A stretch of 22,281 bases of DNA from Ornithomonoglobus_A sp045649025 (lineage in GTDB: Bacteria > Bacillota > Clostridia > UBA1381), in the NCBI GenBank assembly GCA_045649025.1, contig JAZRPB010000019.1:1-22281 (forward strand), written 5' to 3'. Shown here one piece after another: positions 7,143 to 15,236 of this stretch. The notes under the pieces are model-generated. The model saw only the letters and a program-made list of their open reading frames with translations. It did not search any database and had not been told where the DNA came from. A program made the position numbers and the translations under genes. Position 1 is the first letter of the stretch; each line of letters starts with the position of its first letter.

Positions 7143-10100
7143 TTATGAATCTATATCTTCATCGTAGGAAGAATCCTCGGAATCTATATCATAATCGTCA
7201 TACATATCGTCTGACTCATCTTCATCCTCGTCATAGTCCTCGCCGTCAAGTAGCATATTTGCATCGTCAAGGTCATCCTCTCCAAAGCTTTCAGAAAAAC
7301 CGTCAGCCTCTTCCATAGTTGCCTTATATTCGTTTCTTGCATCTATAACGCCCTCATCGTCATCATCCTCAAATGATGCATCAAGGTCTATCTCCTCCAT
7401 ATTATGGTTAAGAATTCTTACATCAAGTGCAAGTGACTGCAATTCCTTAACAAGAACCTTAAATGATTCCGGTATACCTGATTTTGGTATATTTTCACCC
7501 TTTACAATAGACTCATAAGTCTTAACACGTCCAACAATATCGTCTGATTTAACAGTTAATATTTCCTGAAGTGTGTAAGCAGCACCATAAGCCTCAAGAG
7601 CCCAAACCTCCATCTCACCAAAACGCTGTCCGCCGAATTGTGCTTTACCGCCAAGCGGTTGTTGTGTAACCAGTGAGTATGGACCTGTTGATCTTGCGTG
7701 AATTTTATCGTCTACAAGGTGGTGTAGCTTTAGATAATACATCACACCAACAGTAACGTCGTTATCAAACTTTTCGCCTGTTCTTCCGTCGTATACTGTC
7801 GACTTAAAGGTATCGTTAAGACCAGCTTCTTTAAACGCAAGCTTAATATCCTCATCTTTAGCACCGTCAAATACAGGTGTTGCAAGTTTAATAAATCTGC
7901 CTTCACGTCTGTGTTCTTCTGCTTTTAAAAGCTCCTGCTTGAAGTTTTCATCTATAATTGTGTTTTCAAGCTCTTCTCTTGTTTTTAATGAAAGACATCT
8001 GTAAGCATAGCCAAGGTGCATTTCAAGTACCTGTCCTATATTCATACGTGACGGTACGCCAAGAGGGTTAAGAACTATCTGAAGTGGAGTACCATCCTCA
8101 AGGAATGGCATATCCTCTTTTGGAAGCACTCGTGAAACAACACCCTTATTACCATGACGGCCCGCCATCTTATCACCAACAGAGATTTTTCTCTTTTGAG
8201 CAATATAACAGCATACCACTTCATTAACGCCAGGTGAAAGCTCATCGCTGTTTTCACGTGTGAACTTCTTAACATCTACTATAATACCGCTTTCGCCGTG
8301 AGGTACTCTTAACGAAGTGTCTCTTACTTCTCTTGCCTTTTCACCAAAGATTGCTCTTAAAAGTCTTTCTTCGGCAGTAAGCTCTGTTTCACCCTTTGGT
8401 GTAACCTTACCAACAAGAATATCGCCAGGCTTTACCTCGGCACCTATGCGGATAATACCGTCGTCGTCAAGGTTTTTAAGCATATCCTCACCAACATTTG
8501 GTACATCTCTTGTGATTTCTTCGGGGCCAAGCTTTGTATCTCTTGCCTCGCATTCGTATTCCTCCATATGAATAGAGGTGAATACGTCGTTCATAACAAG
8601 CTCTTCACTGATTAGAACAGCGTCCTCGTAGTTATAACCTTCCCAGGTCATAAAGCCTATAAGGATATTCTTACCCAATGCCAATTCACCATTATCCATT
8701 GCAGGACCATCGGCAATTATATCGTTTCTCTTAACCTTTTCACCAGCCATAACAATAGGCTTTTGATTAATACAGGTTGATTGGTTTGAACGTGTAAACT
8801 TAATTAGCTTGTGGGTATGTCTTGTACCACTTTCGCCCTTTATAATAATTCTGTCTGAATCTACCTTTTCAACAATACCGTCTTCTTTAGCAAGTATTGC
8901 ACTGCCTGAATCCTGTGCAACCTTATGCTCCATACCTGTACCAACAATTGGTGAGTCGGTTGTAAGAAGCGGAACTGCCTGACACTGCATGTTCGAGCCC
9001 ATAAGTGCACGGTTAGCGTCGTCATTTTCAAGGAATGGAATACACGCTGTAACAACAGATACAAGCTGTCTTGGTGATACATCCATATAATCAATTCTAT
9101 CGGGAGCAACCTCCACAATTTCATCTCTAAAACGTGCTGAAACCTTTTTATCGAGGAAGTGACCCTTGCTATCTAACGGCTCGTTTGCCTGTGCAATTAT
9201 ATAGTCGTCTTCAATATCAGCTGTCATATAAACTATATCGTCTGTTACGCAGCCCGTTTCTTTATCAACACGTCTGTACGGTGCTTCTATAAAGCCGTAC
9301 TCGTCTATTCTTGCAAATGTTGCAAGCGAAGTAATAAGACCGATGTTAGGACCTTCCGGTGTTTCTATCGGACACATTCTTCCATAGTGTGAATAGTGAA
9401 CGTCACGCACTTCAAAGCCCGCTCTTTCTCTTGAAAGACCGCCAGGACCAAGTGCTGATATTCTTCTTTTATGTCTTAATTCTGCCAACGGATTTGGCTG
9501 GTCCATAAACTGTGAAAGCTGTGATGAACCAAAGAACTCGTTTATTGTGGCGGCAACAGGTCTTATATTAATAAGAGACGACGGAGTAATAATATCCATT
9601 TCCTGTGTGGACATTCTTTCTCTTACTGTTCTTTCCATACGTGAAAGACCTATTCTGATTTGATTTTGCAATAATTCGCCAACGCTTCTTAAACGTCTAT
9701 TACCCAAGTGGTCGATATCATCAATTGCACCTGTACCCATTGCAAGAGTCAAAACGTAGTTAATTGATGCGAACATATCGTCCTTTGTAATATGCTTTGG
9801 ACTTAATTCGTCTATTCTTTGTCTTATTGCTTCTTTTATATCTTCCTCTGTTTTATTTTCTTCAAGGATTTCATCTAAAACTGCTTTGCTAACCTTCTTT
9901 AAGTGATATTCGCTTATGTCGAAATCAACAAAATCTTCTATATAAACAGTGTTGTTTGAGAATACTCTAACCTTTTTATCTTCTATTAAAAGCTCAACCT
10001 TGTTTATACCAAGTCTTTCTATCTGCATAGCCTTGTCGGCACTGATTTTTTCGCCCTCTTCGGCAATTATTTCACCTGTTAGAGGATTAACAACAGGCTC

Positions 10101-10970
10101 TGCTGCAATATGGTTTTTAATTCTTGCAGATATTGCAACCTTTTTATCGAACTTATAACGTCCCACCCTTGCAAGATCGTAACGCTTGGGGTCGAAAAAC
10201 ATATTCATAAGAAGTGACTCGGCACTCTCAACGTTTAGCGGTTCACCTGGTCTTAATCTCTTATATATTTCAAGCAAGCCTTCCTCTCTTGTTGTGGTAA
10301 TATCCTTTGCAAGAGTTGAAGTGATACGAACATCGTCACCAAACATTTCAAGAATTTGCGCATTAGAACCAAGCCCCATCGCTCTTAAAAATACAGTAAC
10401 GGGAAGCTTTCTTGTTCTGTCTATTCTGATTGAAAATACGTCGTTTGAGTCTGTTTCATATTCAAGCCATGCACCACGATAAGGAATAATTGTGGAAGCA
10501 TACAGCGGTTTACCACTCTTATCACGTTGGAATTCGTAGTACATTCCGGGAGAACGCACAAGTTGCGATACAATAACACGCTCTGCACCGTTTATGATAA
10601 ATGTTCCCTGCTCTGTCATAAGCGGGAAATCGCCCATAAAAATTTCTTGCTCCTTAATTTCACCTGTTTCCATATTAACAAGTCTTACACTTACCTTTAA
10701 AGGAGCAGCATATTTTGCATCTCTTTCCTTACATTCCTCAACTGTGTATTTGGGGTTGTACTCAAGCTTGTAATCAAAAAATTCAAGACTTAACTTTCCT
10801 GCATGGTCGGTAATAGGAGAAATGTCGTGGAATACTTCCTTTAATCCCTCTTCTATAAACCATTTGTAGGAATTTTTCTGAACCTCAATAAGATTAGGCA
10901 TATCCAATGGCTCTTTAATCTTTGAGTAGCTCAGACGGGTATTTTTTCCGGCTTCGATTTCGTGAATCAT
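7143..10970 (-). CDS. rpoB: DNA-directed RNA polymerase subunit beta
   Basis: The second catalytic subunit of RNA polymerase, 1275 residues. The rifampicin-binding region runs from FFGSSQLSQFMDQ (about 479-491) through HKRRISALGPGGLSRERAG. By alignment from memory, E. coli D516, H526 and S531 correspond to D490, H500 and S505, all of the susceptible type. Residue 499, equivalent to E. coli T525, is arginine. Other core motifs present are YGRMCPIETPEGPNIGLI and the KMAGRHGNKGVVS catalytic region. The C-terminal tail is strongly acidic: about 25 of the last 44 residues are Asp or Glu. A GAGGTGA ribosome binding site lies nine bases before the ATG. The leader is about 80 bases from a perfect-consensus promoter, which suggests strong constitutive expression independent of rplJ/rplL. 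Confidence 0.98.
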   Translation of the reverse strand: MIHEIEAGKNTRLSYSKIKEPLDMPNLIEVQKNSYKWFIEEGLKEVFHDISPITDHAGKLSLEFFDYKLEYNPKYTVEECKERDAKYAAPLKVSVRLVNMETGEIKEQEIFMGDFPLMTEQGTFIINGAERVIVSQLVRSPGMYYEFQRDKSGKPLYASTIIPYRGAWLEYETDSNDVFSIRIDRTRKLPVTVFLRAMGLGSNAQILEMFGDDVRITSTLAKDITTTREEGLLEIYKRLRPGEPLNVESAESLLMNMFFDPKRYDLARVGRYKFDKKVAISARIKNHIAAEPVVNPLTGEIIAEEGEKISADKAMQIERLGINKVELLIEDKKVRVFSNNTVYIEDFVDFDISEYHLKKVSKAVLDEILEENKTEEDIKEAIRQRIDELSPKHITKDDMFASINYVLTLAMGTGAIDDIDHLGNRRLRSVGELLQNQIRIGLSRMERTVRERMSTQEMDIITPSSLINIRPVAATINEFFGSSQLSQFMDQPNPLAELRHKRRISALGPGGLSRERAGFEVRDVHYSHYGRMCPIETPEGPNIGLITSLATFARIDEYGFIEAPYRRVDKETGCVTDDIVYMTADIEDDYIIAQANEPLDSKGHFLDKKVSARFRDEIVEVAPDRIDYMDVSPRQLVSVVTACIPFLENDDANRALMGSNMQCQAVPLLTTDSPIVGTGMEHKVAQDSGSAILAKEDGIVEKVDSDRIIIKGESGTRHTHKLIKFTRSNQSTCINQKPIVMAGEKVKRNDIIADGPAMDNGELALGKNILIGFMTWEGYNYEDAVLISEELVMNDVFTSIHMEEYECEARDTKLGPEEITRDVPNVGEDMLKNLDDDGIIRIGAEVKPGDILVGKVTPKGETELTAEERLLRAIFGEKAREVRDTSLRVPHGESGIIVDVKKFTRENSDELSPGVNEVVCCYIAQKRKISVGDKMAGRHGNKGVVSRVLPKEDMPFLEDGTPLQIVLNPLGVPSRMNIGQVLEMHLGYAYRCLSLKTREELENTIIDENFKQELLKAEEHRREGRFIKLATPVFDGAKDEDIKLAFKEAGLNDTFKSTVYDGRTGEKFDNDVTVGVMYYLKLHHLVDDKIHARSTGPYSLVTQQPLGGKAQFGGQRFGEMEVWALEAYGAAYTLQEILTVKSDDIVGRVKTYESIVKGENIPKSGIPESFKVLVKELQSLALDVRILNHNMEEIDLDASFEDDDDEGVIDARNEYKATMEEADGFSESFGEDDLDDANMLLDGEDYDEDEDESDDMYDDYDIDSEDSSYDEDIDS

Positions 10971-11058
10971 TTTAGCTAATCACCTCATTTTAAAATCCTT
11001 AATTTAGCACTAAAAACAGTCCGTCCACCATTTTTGGCGCATACTTATACAGTTTATA

Positions 11059-11087
11059 ATTATAGCACAAGTTCCATTTCTTGTCAA
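11059..11087 (-). promoter_or_regulatory. Consensus sigma-A promoter of rpoBC
   Basis: On the minus strand TTGACA (11082-11087), a 17-base spacer and TATAAT (11059-11064) match the consensus exactly. The expected start of transcription is near 11052, giving a leader of about 80 bases before rpoB. I see no clear riboswitch in this leader. Confidence 0.9.
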
Positions 11088-11110
11088 TACCCCAAAACCA
11101 AAATTTTACA

Positions 11111-11140
11111 CAAAAAAAGAGGCTGTTTTCACAACCTCTT
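11111..11140 (-). terminator. Intrinsic terminator of the SDR and Gfo/Idh operon
   Basis: On the minus strand the stem pairs 11131-11140 with 11117-11126 (AAGAGG with CCTCTT plus a G-U pair), followed by seven T's. It lies seven bases after the oxidoreductase stop codon and just upstream of the rpoB promoter. Confidence 0.8.
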
Positions 11141-11146
11141 GAGTTA

Positions 11147-12424
11147 TTACAACGTTTTTATATATTCATCCATATCTATTACAACACCCTGTTCTCTGGA
11201 GTGCTCCGCCGCAAAGGCTATAAAATGCCCCATACACGACTCGAATATATTGGAAATTGAGCTTGAAGCATTGCCATTTGCAATGTATTCGTACATATCA
11301 TCCATAATTCCGTAGTCGCCGCCGCCATGACCTTCTGTGGCACCCTTTGGTGAAACCTCCGACGGATTGTATATACTTTCTCTTGTTCGGGTTTTGAAGC
11401 TGTAAAATTCAATTATTTCATTTTCTATATCTGCATACAGCTCACCGTTTGTTCCCATAATTGTTGTATCTCTTCCGCCATGGTTAAATGCAGACATTGT
11501 GAGAGTTGCACAGGCTCCGCCCTCAAATTCCATCGACACAACCTGACGGTCCACAACATCATTATCGCAATGGAATACGCATCTTCCGTATGGTGAGGTT
11601 TTTAATGCTTCATTGACCTCATCATCTGTGGGGTTAAATTTGTTTGCAACAATTCCCCTGAAGTGCTGCACCTCCTCGGTTGGTGTTGAATACACTCTGG
11701 GTGCATAGTAATAGCAATCATCCTTATACGGACATCCGTCTAAACAACGCATTGGTGCACCCTCGGGAGCGTTATCCTTGTTAAAATATGAGCACGAGCC
11801 AAACGACTGCAGTCTTTTACACGGCTTATTAACAAGCCAGCTCAAAAGGTCGGTATCATGACAGCACTTTGCAAGAATCATAGGTGAGGATTCGTCTTTT
11901 CTGCGCCAGTTTCCTCTCACATAGCTATGGCTCATATGTATATTACCAACGTCCTCCGAATGAATTATGTTGGTGATTTCACCAAGATTGCCTTCTTCTA
12001 TGAAGCTCTTTATTTTCTTGAAGAAATGCGTGAATCTTAAAACGTGACACACTAAAACTCTTACATTATTTTCCTTTGCGGCAGTTGCAATTTTAAGACA
12101 CTCCTGTTCATTGATTGAAACGGGCTTCTCCAAAAGCAAATCATACTTTTTTTCTATCGCCTTCATTGCCGGGTCAAAATGCATTTTATCCTGTGTGCAA
12201 ATCATAACTATATCTGCAAACTTGGTTTTTTCTAAAACATCGTTATAATCTTCAAAGCACATATTTTCAGGAATGTTATATGTTTCCTTAAAGAAATCTC
12301 TTTTTTCTTTAACAGGTTCCGCTATTGCAACAAGCTCAAACTTATCGGGATTAGTGTCTAAATACTTAATGTAGCTCCTACCTCTGTCGCCGCCGCCTAT
12401 AAGTATCAGCTTTAATTTCTTCAT
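11147..12424 (-). CDS. Gfo/Idh/MocA family oxidoreductase
   Basis: A 425-residue NAD(P)-dependent oxidoreductase. The N-terminal Rossmann fold has the dinucleotide motif GGGDRG (10-15, fitting GxGxxG). The family EKP motif is at 99-101, where the lysine usually helps bind cofactor and substrate. CCHDTDLLSWL (187-197) supplies the expected His-Asp pair of the active site. Between the two is a less usual cluster, C211, C227, C231 and C237, that could bind a metal. I choose the ATG at 12424 because GGTGGAG lies six bases upstream; an in-frame GTG 12 bases earlier is less likely. The family acts on sugars, inositols, amino sugars or related ring compounds, and the substrate here is unknown. It follows the SDR gene by 29 bases in one operon, suggesting sequential redox steps on one substrate. 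Confidence 0.88.
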   Translation of the reverse strand: MKKLKLILIGGGDRGRSYIKYLDTNPDKFELVAIAEPVKEKRDFFKETYNIPENMCFEDYNDVLEKTKFADIVMICTQDKMHFDPAMKAIEKKYDLLLEKPVSINEQECLKIATAAKENNVRVLVCHVLRFTHFFKKIKSFIEEGNLGEITNIIHSEDVGNIHMSHSYVRGNWRRKDESSPMILAKCCHDTDLLSWLVNKPCKRLQSFGSCSYFNKDNAPEGAPMRCLDGCPYKDDCYYYAPRVYSTPTEEVQHFRGIVANKFNPTDDEVNEALKTSPYGRCVFHCDNDVVDRQVVSMEFEGGACATLTMSAFNHGGRDTTIMGTNGELYADIENEIIEFYSFKTRTRESIYNPSEVSPKGATEGHGGGDYGIMDDMYEYIANGNASSSISNIFESCMGHFIAFAAEHSREQGVVIDMDEYIKTL

Positions 12425-12453
12425 TCTTATCTCCACCTCGTAAATGTAGTATG

Positions 12454-13260
12454 TTACGGTCTTAATCCCATACCGCCCTCAAGGGTGATTGTTTCACCCG
12501 ACATATACTTAAAGTCCTCTGAAGCAAGCTGAACACAGACTCTGCCTATTTCCTTTTCCACATCTCCGTAATGTCCCATAGGAGGCATTTTTACATTTGC
12601 CTCGAATGCATCGGGATATGCCATCTTAAACTTTTCAAGCTGTGCAGTCCACGCAAGCGGACAAACAACATTCACATTTATACCGTCCTTGCCCCACTCT
12701 GTTGCTGCAACACGTGTTAAACCTCTTATACCTTCCTTTGTGGCTGCATATGCACACTGTCCGAAATTACCGAAAAGACCTGCACCCGAAGCAAAGTTAA
12801 TAACAGAGCCTCTGGTTTTTACAAGATGCGGGTAGCAAGCTTTCATATAATAAAAGGTTGCATAAAGACCCGAATACATTGCCAAATCAAACTGTTCGGT
12901 TGTGTGGTCTGCAATTGTAACACCCGAGGCCGATGCCTGTGCGTTATTTATTAAAACATCTATTCTGCCGAAGGCGGCAATTGCCTGTTCTATAACACTG
13001 TTAACCACCTTTTCGTTATCCGAGGCGGCACTAACATCTGCACTTACTGCAAGCACCTTTATTCCATATAAGGCTTCAAGTTCTTCTTTAGCATCCTCAA
13101 GCTTTTTAGCATTACGTCCTGTAATAACAAGGTTTGCACCCTCTTTTGCATATGCTGTTGCAATACCATATCCTATAGAGCCGCAAGACCCATCCTCTAA
13201 TGCAGCTTTGCCTGCACCTGTAATAATAACGGTTTTACCCTTAAATTCTCCTGATGCCAT
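12454..13260 (-). CDS. SDR family NAD(P)-dependent oxidoreductase
   Basis: A 268-residue short-chain dehydrogenase/reductase. The expected catalytic residues are N106 in NNAQ, S158 in FASGAG, and Y171 and K175 in YAATK. The cofactor loop is unusual: instead of the compact TGxxxGIG it reads TGAGKAALEDGSCGSIGYG (14-32). This spacing resembles divergent SDR enzymes of the enoyl-reductase type, yet the tetrad is of the classical type. TGRN (47-50) after the second strand hints at NADP(H) preference. The C-terminus ends in LEGGMGLRP, typical of classical SDRs. The start follows GGAG by nine bases, and a consensus promoter lies upstream. It is the first gene of a two-gene operon with a Gfo/Idh oxidoreductase and diverges from an aldo/keto reductase. 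The substrate is not identifiable; sugar acids, polyols or steroids are all possible. Confidence 0.88.
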   Translation of the reverse strand: MASGEFKGKTVIITGAGKAALEDGSCGSIGYGIATAYAKEGANLVITGRNAKKLEDAKEELEALYGIKVLAVSADVSAASDNEKVVNSVIEQAIAAFGRIDVLINNAQASASGVTIADHTTEQFDLAMYSGLYATFYYMKACYPHLVKTRGSVINFASGAGLFGNFGQCAYAATKEGIRGLTRVAATEWGKDGINVNVVCPLAWTAQLEKFKMAYPDAFEANVKMPPMGHYGDVEKEIGRVCVQLASEDFKYMSGETITLEGGMGLRP

Positions 13261-13344
13261 ATCTTCTTACTCCATTTCCTTATAAAATTAATCTTTTTAT
13301 AATTTTAACCTTTCATAATGATATATTCATAATACATCACTCTA

Positions 13345-13373
13345 ATTATACATCCCACACATTGTTTTGTCAA
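13345..13373 (-). promoter_or_regulatory. Consensus sigma-A promoter of the SDR operon
   Basis: On the minus strand TTGACA (13368-13373), a 17-base spacer and TATAAT (13345-13350) match the consensus exactly. It lies about 85 bases upstream of the SDR start. Confidence 0.85.
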
Positions 13374-13405
13374 TAATATTCCGAGAAGTTTTTTGTTTTT
13401 TACAC

Positions 13406-13434
13406 TTGATTTTGTGTTAATTTTGTATTATACT
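13406..13434 (+). promoter_or_regulatory. Sigma-A promoter of the aldo/keto reductase
   Basis: TTGATT (13406-13411), a 17-base spacer and TATACT (13429-13434). It lies about 30 bases from the divergent SDR promoter, so one regulator bound between them could control both sides. No clear operator palindrome was seen. Confidence 0.7.
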
Positions 13435-13484
13435 TTTTAGGGGAGGGGATGTTAAAAAAACGCAGACCTAAAAAGGAGGTAAAA

Positions 13485-14378
13485 ATGCAATACAAAAAAC
13501 TATGCGATATGACACTTTCCAACATAATTCTCGGCACAGAGGGTTTTGGCGAAAGAATAGATAAAAAAACATCATTTGCACTTATGGACTTCTACCTTCA
13601 AAATGGCGGCAACGTGATTGATACTGCACGTCTTTACTGTAAGGGCTTATGTGAAGAGGTGGTTGGTGATTTTTTAAAAGGCAAGCGTGATAAGGTATAT
13701 ATATCCACCAAATGTGCACATCCCCCAACATTAGAGGATTTATCTATATCACGTCTTGGCAAAGAGGATATAGAAAGTGATGTGGAAAAGAGCATTAAGT
13801 CTCTCAAAACCGATTATATCGACATTTTATGGCTTCACCGTGATGATGTCACAAAGCCTGTGGGTCCTATTATAGACACACTTAATGATTTGGTAAAACG
13901 TGGAATAATACGCCACTTTGGTGCTTCAAACTGGACGTTTGGCAGAATAATGGAGGCGAATGAATACGCCTCAAAAACAGGTCAAATGGGCTTTTGTGCA
14001 AGTCAGGCACTGTATAATCTGGCAACACGTTCAAAAATATGGGATGTTGGCCTTGCATATATAGACGAGGAAAAAGAAAAATATGATGCATCAAAATTCC
14101 CCGTTTTTGCATTCTCATCACAGGCAAAGGGCTTTTTTGAAAAGTATGCAAAAAACGACCTTTCTGCAAAGGCAAAGGACAGATACTTAAACGACGCATC
14201 AATTAAAACCTTTAACATAATACAAGAGCGTGCAAAAAATGAAAATGAGACAATTTCAAGTATGGCTCTTAAAATGTTGCAGGAGCAAAGTAAATTTGAT
14301 GTTTTTCCAATCATTGGTCCTTCACGTTTATCGCAGCTTGCCCAAACGTTAAATGTATCGGGCTTATTTAATAACTAA
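13485..14378 (+). CDS. Aldo/keto reductase
   Basis: A 297-residue NADPH-dependent reductase with the (beta/alpha)8 fold. The catalytic tetrad is visible: D46 in VIDTARLY, Y51, K76 in ISTK, and H118 in LWLHRDD. HFGASNWTFGRI and FPIIGPSRLSQLAQTL near the C-terminus are the usual cofactor-binding region. Members reduce aldehydes or ketones of sugars or xenobiotics, and the substrate is unknown. I choose the ATG at 13485 because AGGAGG (13474-13479) lies five bases upstream; an in-frame ATG at 13449 has only a G-rich tract touching it. The upstream 12 codons include the AAAAAAACGCAGACC module shared with the two dispersed repeats. The gene diverges from the SDR and Gfo/Idh operon, which suggests shared physiology. 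A weak AT-rich terminator follows. Confidence 0.88.
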   Translation: MQYKKLCDMTLSNIILGTEGFGERIDKKTSFALMDFYLQNGGNVIDTARLYCKGLCEEVVGDFLKGKRDKVYISTKCAHPPTLEDLSISRLGKEDIESDVEKSIKSLKTDYIDILWLHRDDVTKPVGPIIDTLNDLVKRGIIRHFGASNWTFGRIMEANEYASKTGQMGFCASQALYNLATRSKIWDVGLAYIDEEKEKYDASKFPVFAFSSQAKGFFEKYAKNDLSAKAKDRYLNDASIKTFNIIQERAKNENETISSMALKMLQEQSKFDVFPIIGPSRLSQLAQTLNVSGLFNN

Positions 14379-14464
14379 AAAACAATTTCAAAAGGAAAAA
14401 CTATGTGCATATTTTGTTGATTTTAAGCCAATTGACGAAAAAGCAACATTTTTTACCTTTGAAA

Positions 14465-14490
14465 TTGTAATTAAATTACAACATTTTTTT
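14465..14490 (+). terminator. Weak AT-rich terminator after the aldo/keto reductase
   Basis: A seven-base-pair stem (TTGTAAT, 14465-14471, with ATTACAA, 14475-14481) has a three-base loop and is followed by seven T's. The stem has only one G-C pair, so termination may be inefficient. Confidence 0.5.
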
Positions 14491-14501
14491 ATAAAAAAGT
14501 A

Positions 14502-14530
14502 TTGCAAAAGTGAAAAATATGTGGTATACT
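14502..14530 (+). promoter_or_regulatory. Sigma-A promoter of rpmE (and probably rpsO, pnp)
   Basis: TTGCAA (14502-14507), a 17-base spacer and TATACT (14525-14530) lie about 48 bases before rpmE. No second clear promoter was seen before rpsO, so read-through into rpsO and pnp is likely. Confidence 0.65.
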
Positions 14531-14577
14531 GTTAAATGGTGTTTAATGCACTTAATTTATTAAAGGAGGAATTGGTA

Positions 14578-14790
14578 GTGAAAGAAGGAATCCATCCTGA
14601 ATATAAGCAGACTACCATTACTTGTGCGTGCGGTGAAGTTATCGCAACAGGCTCAACCAAAGAAAACATACAGGTTGAAATCTGCTCAAAGTGTCACCCG
14701 TTCTTCACAGGTAAGCAAAAGCTTGTAGATACAGGCGGTAGAGTTGAAAAGTTCAATAAGCGTTTCAACAGAACAACAAAGCAGAACTAA
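14578..14790 (+). CDS. rpmE: 50S ribosomal protein L31 (zinc-binding type)
   Basis: A 70-residue protein of the large ribosomal subunit. It starts M-KEGIHPEY, the conserved beginning of L31. C16, C18, C36 and C39 (CAC and CSKC) make it the C+ zinc-binding form, in contrast to the Cys-free paralogue used under zinc shortage. FFTGKQKLVDTGGRVEKFN is the typical C-terminal signature. The start is a GTG at 14578, eight bases after a strong AGGAGG (14564-14569); the in-frame ATG at 14536 has no ribosome binding site and would add 14 non-conserved residues. It lies 120 bases upstream of rpsO in the same direction. Confidence 0.95.
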   Translation: MKEGIHPEYKQTTITCACGEVIATGSTKENIQVEICSKCHPFFTGKQKLVDTGGRVEKFNKRFNRTTKQN

Positions 14791-14825
14791 TTATATTTTC
14801 TGCACAAGGTTTATTTTTAAGAATT

Positions 14826-14885
14826 ATAGGTTAAACCTATGTCTTAGAAGTTCGAATCACCAACGGCTTCTCGGCGTTAGGGGAT
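14826..14885 (+). promoter_or_regulatory. Structured 5' leader of rpsO, candidate S15 autoregulatory RNA
   Basis: The leader before rpsO contains a perfect six-base-pair hairpin (ATAGGT 14826-14831, ACCTAT 14835-14840). A longer imperfect hairpin follows at 14856-14885, with its core stem AACG (14862-14865) paired to CGTT (14875-14878) after a C-G and U-G step near the loop. S15 represses its own mRNA through leader structures in several bacteria, and these often include a G-U/G-C element like its 16S rRNA site. The structural part is visible; the regulatory role is inferred. Confidence 0.45.
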
Positions 14886-14910
14886 AATTTATCATAGGAG
14901 GTGAATTAGC

Positions 14911-15177
14911 ATGACAAAGGAAAGAAAGCAACAGCTTATTGCTGAATTTGCTACTCACGAAGGCGACACAGGCTCACCAGAGGTTCAAATTGCTCTTTTA
15001 ACAGAGAGAATTAACCACCTCAACAATGAGCACCTTAACTTCCACAAGAAAGACCACCACTCAAGAAGAGGTCTTTTAATGATGGTTGGTAAGAGAAAGG
15101 GTCTTCTTAAATACCTTATGGAGCAGGATATCGAAAGATACAGAGCTCTTGTTGCTAAACTTGGTTTAAGAAAGTAA
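14911..15177 (+). CDS. rpsO: 30S ribosomal protein S15
   Basis: An 88-residue primary-binding protein of the small subunit that contacts helices 20-22 of 16S rRNA and helps form the central domain. The family signatures are clear: HEGDTGSPEVQIALLTERI, HLNFHKKDHHSRRGLLMMVGKR and the end YRALVAKLGLRK. The length matches the normal 88-89 residues. The start ATG follows AGGAGGTGA by about seven bases. The order rpsO-pnp is conserved in many bacteria and is kept here, separated by 164 bases of structured leader. S15 commonly regulates its own translation, and the structured region upstream is a candidate site. Confidence 0.97.
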   Translation: MTKERKQQLIAEFATHEGDTGSPEVQIALLTERINHLNNEHLNFHKKDHHSRRGLLMMVGKRKGLLKYLMEQDIERYRALVAKLGLRK

Positions 15178-15189
15178 TTTCGTTATATA

Positions 15190-15218
15190 AATAGGCAAAC
15201 GCAATGCGTTTGCCTATT
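15190..15218 (+). promoter_or_regulatory. Perfect hairpin in the rpsO-pnp junction
   Basis: A 13-base-pair perfect stem (15190-15202 with 15206-15218, containing TAGGCAAACGC) with a three-base loop lies 12 bases after the rpsO stop. It is not followed by a T-run, so a processing or stability element is more likely than a terminator. Confidence 0.6.
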
Positions 15219-15236
15219 CGTATATATTAAAGGAGG

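Noticed and set aside
3324..10970. Many open frames of 65-140 codons on the plus strand opposite rpoB and rpoC
   Set aside because: They mirror the codon pattern of the real genes, lack ribosome binding sites and have low-complexity, unfamiliar translations.
14353..14535. Small open frame between the aldo/keto reductase and rpmE
   Set aside because: It overlaps the end of the reductase gene, has no ribosome binding site and spans the terminator and the rpmE promoter.
14843..14873. tRNA gene before rpsO, suggested by GTTCGAATC and a nearby short stem
   Set aside because: Only the T-arm-like stretch is present. There is no acceptor stem, D-arm or anticodon arm at the right distances, so it is treated as part of the rpsO leader.
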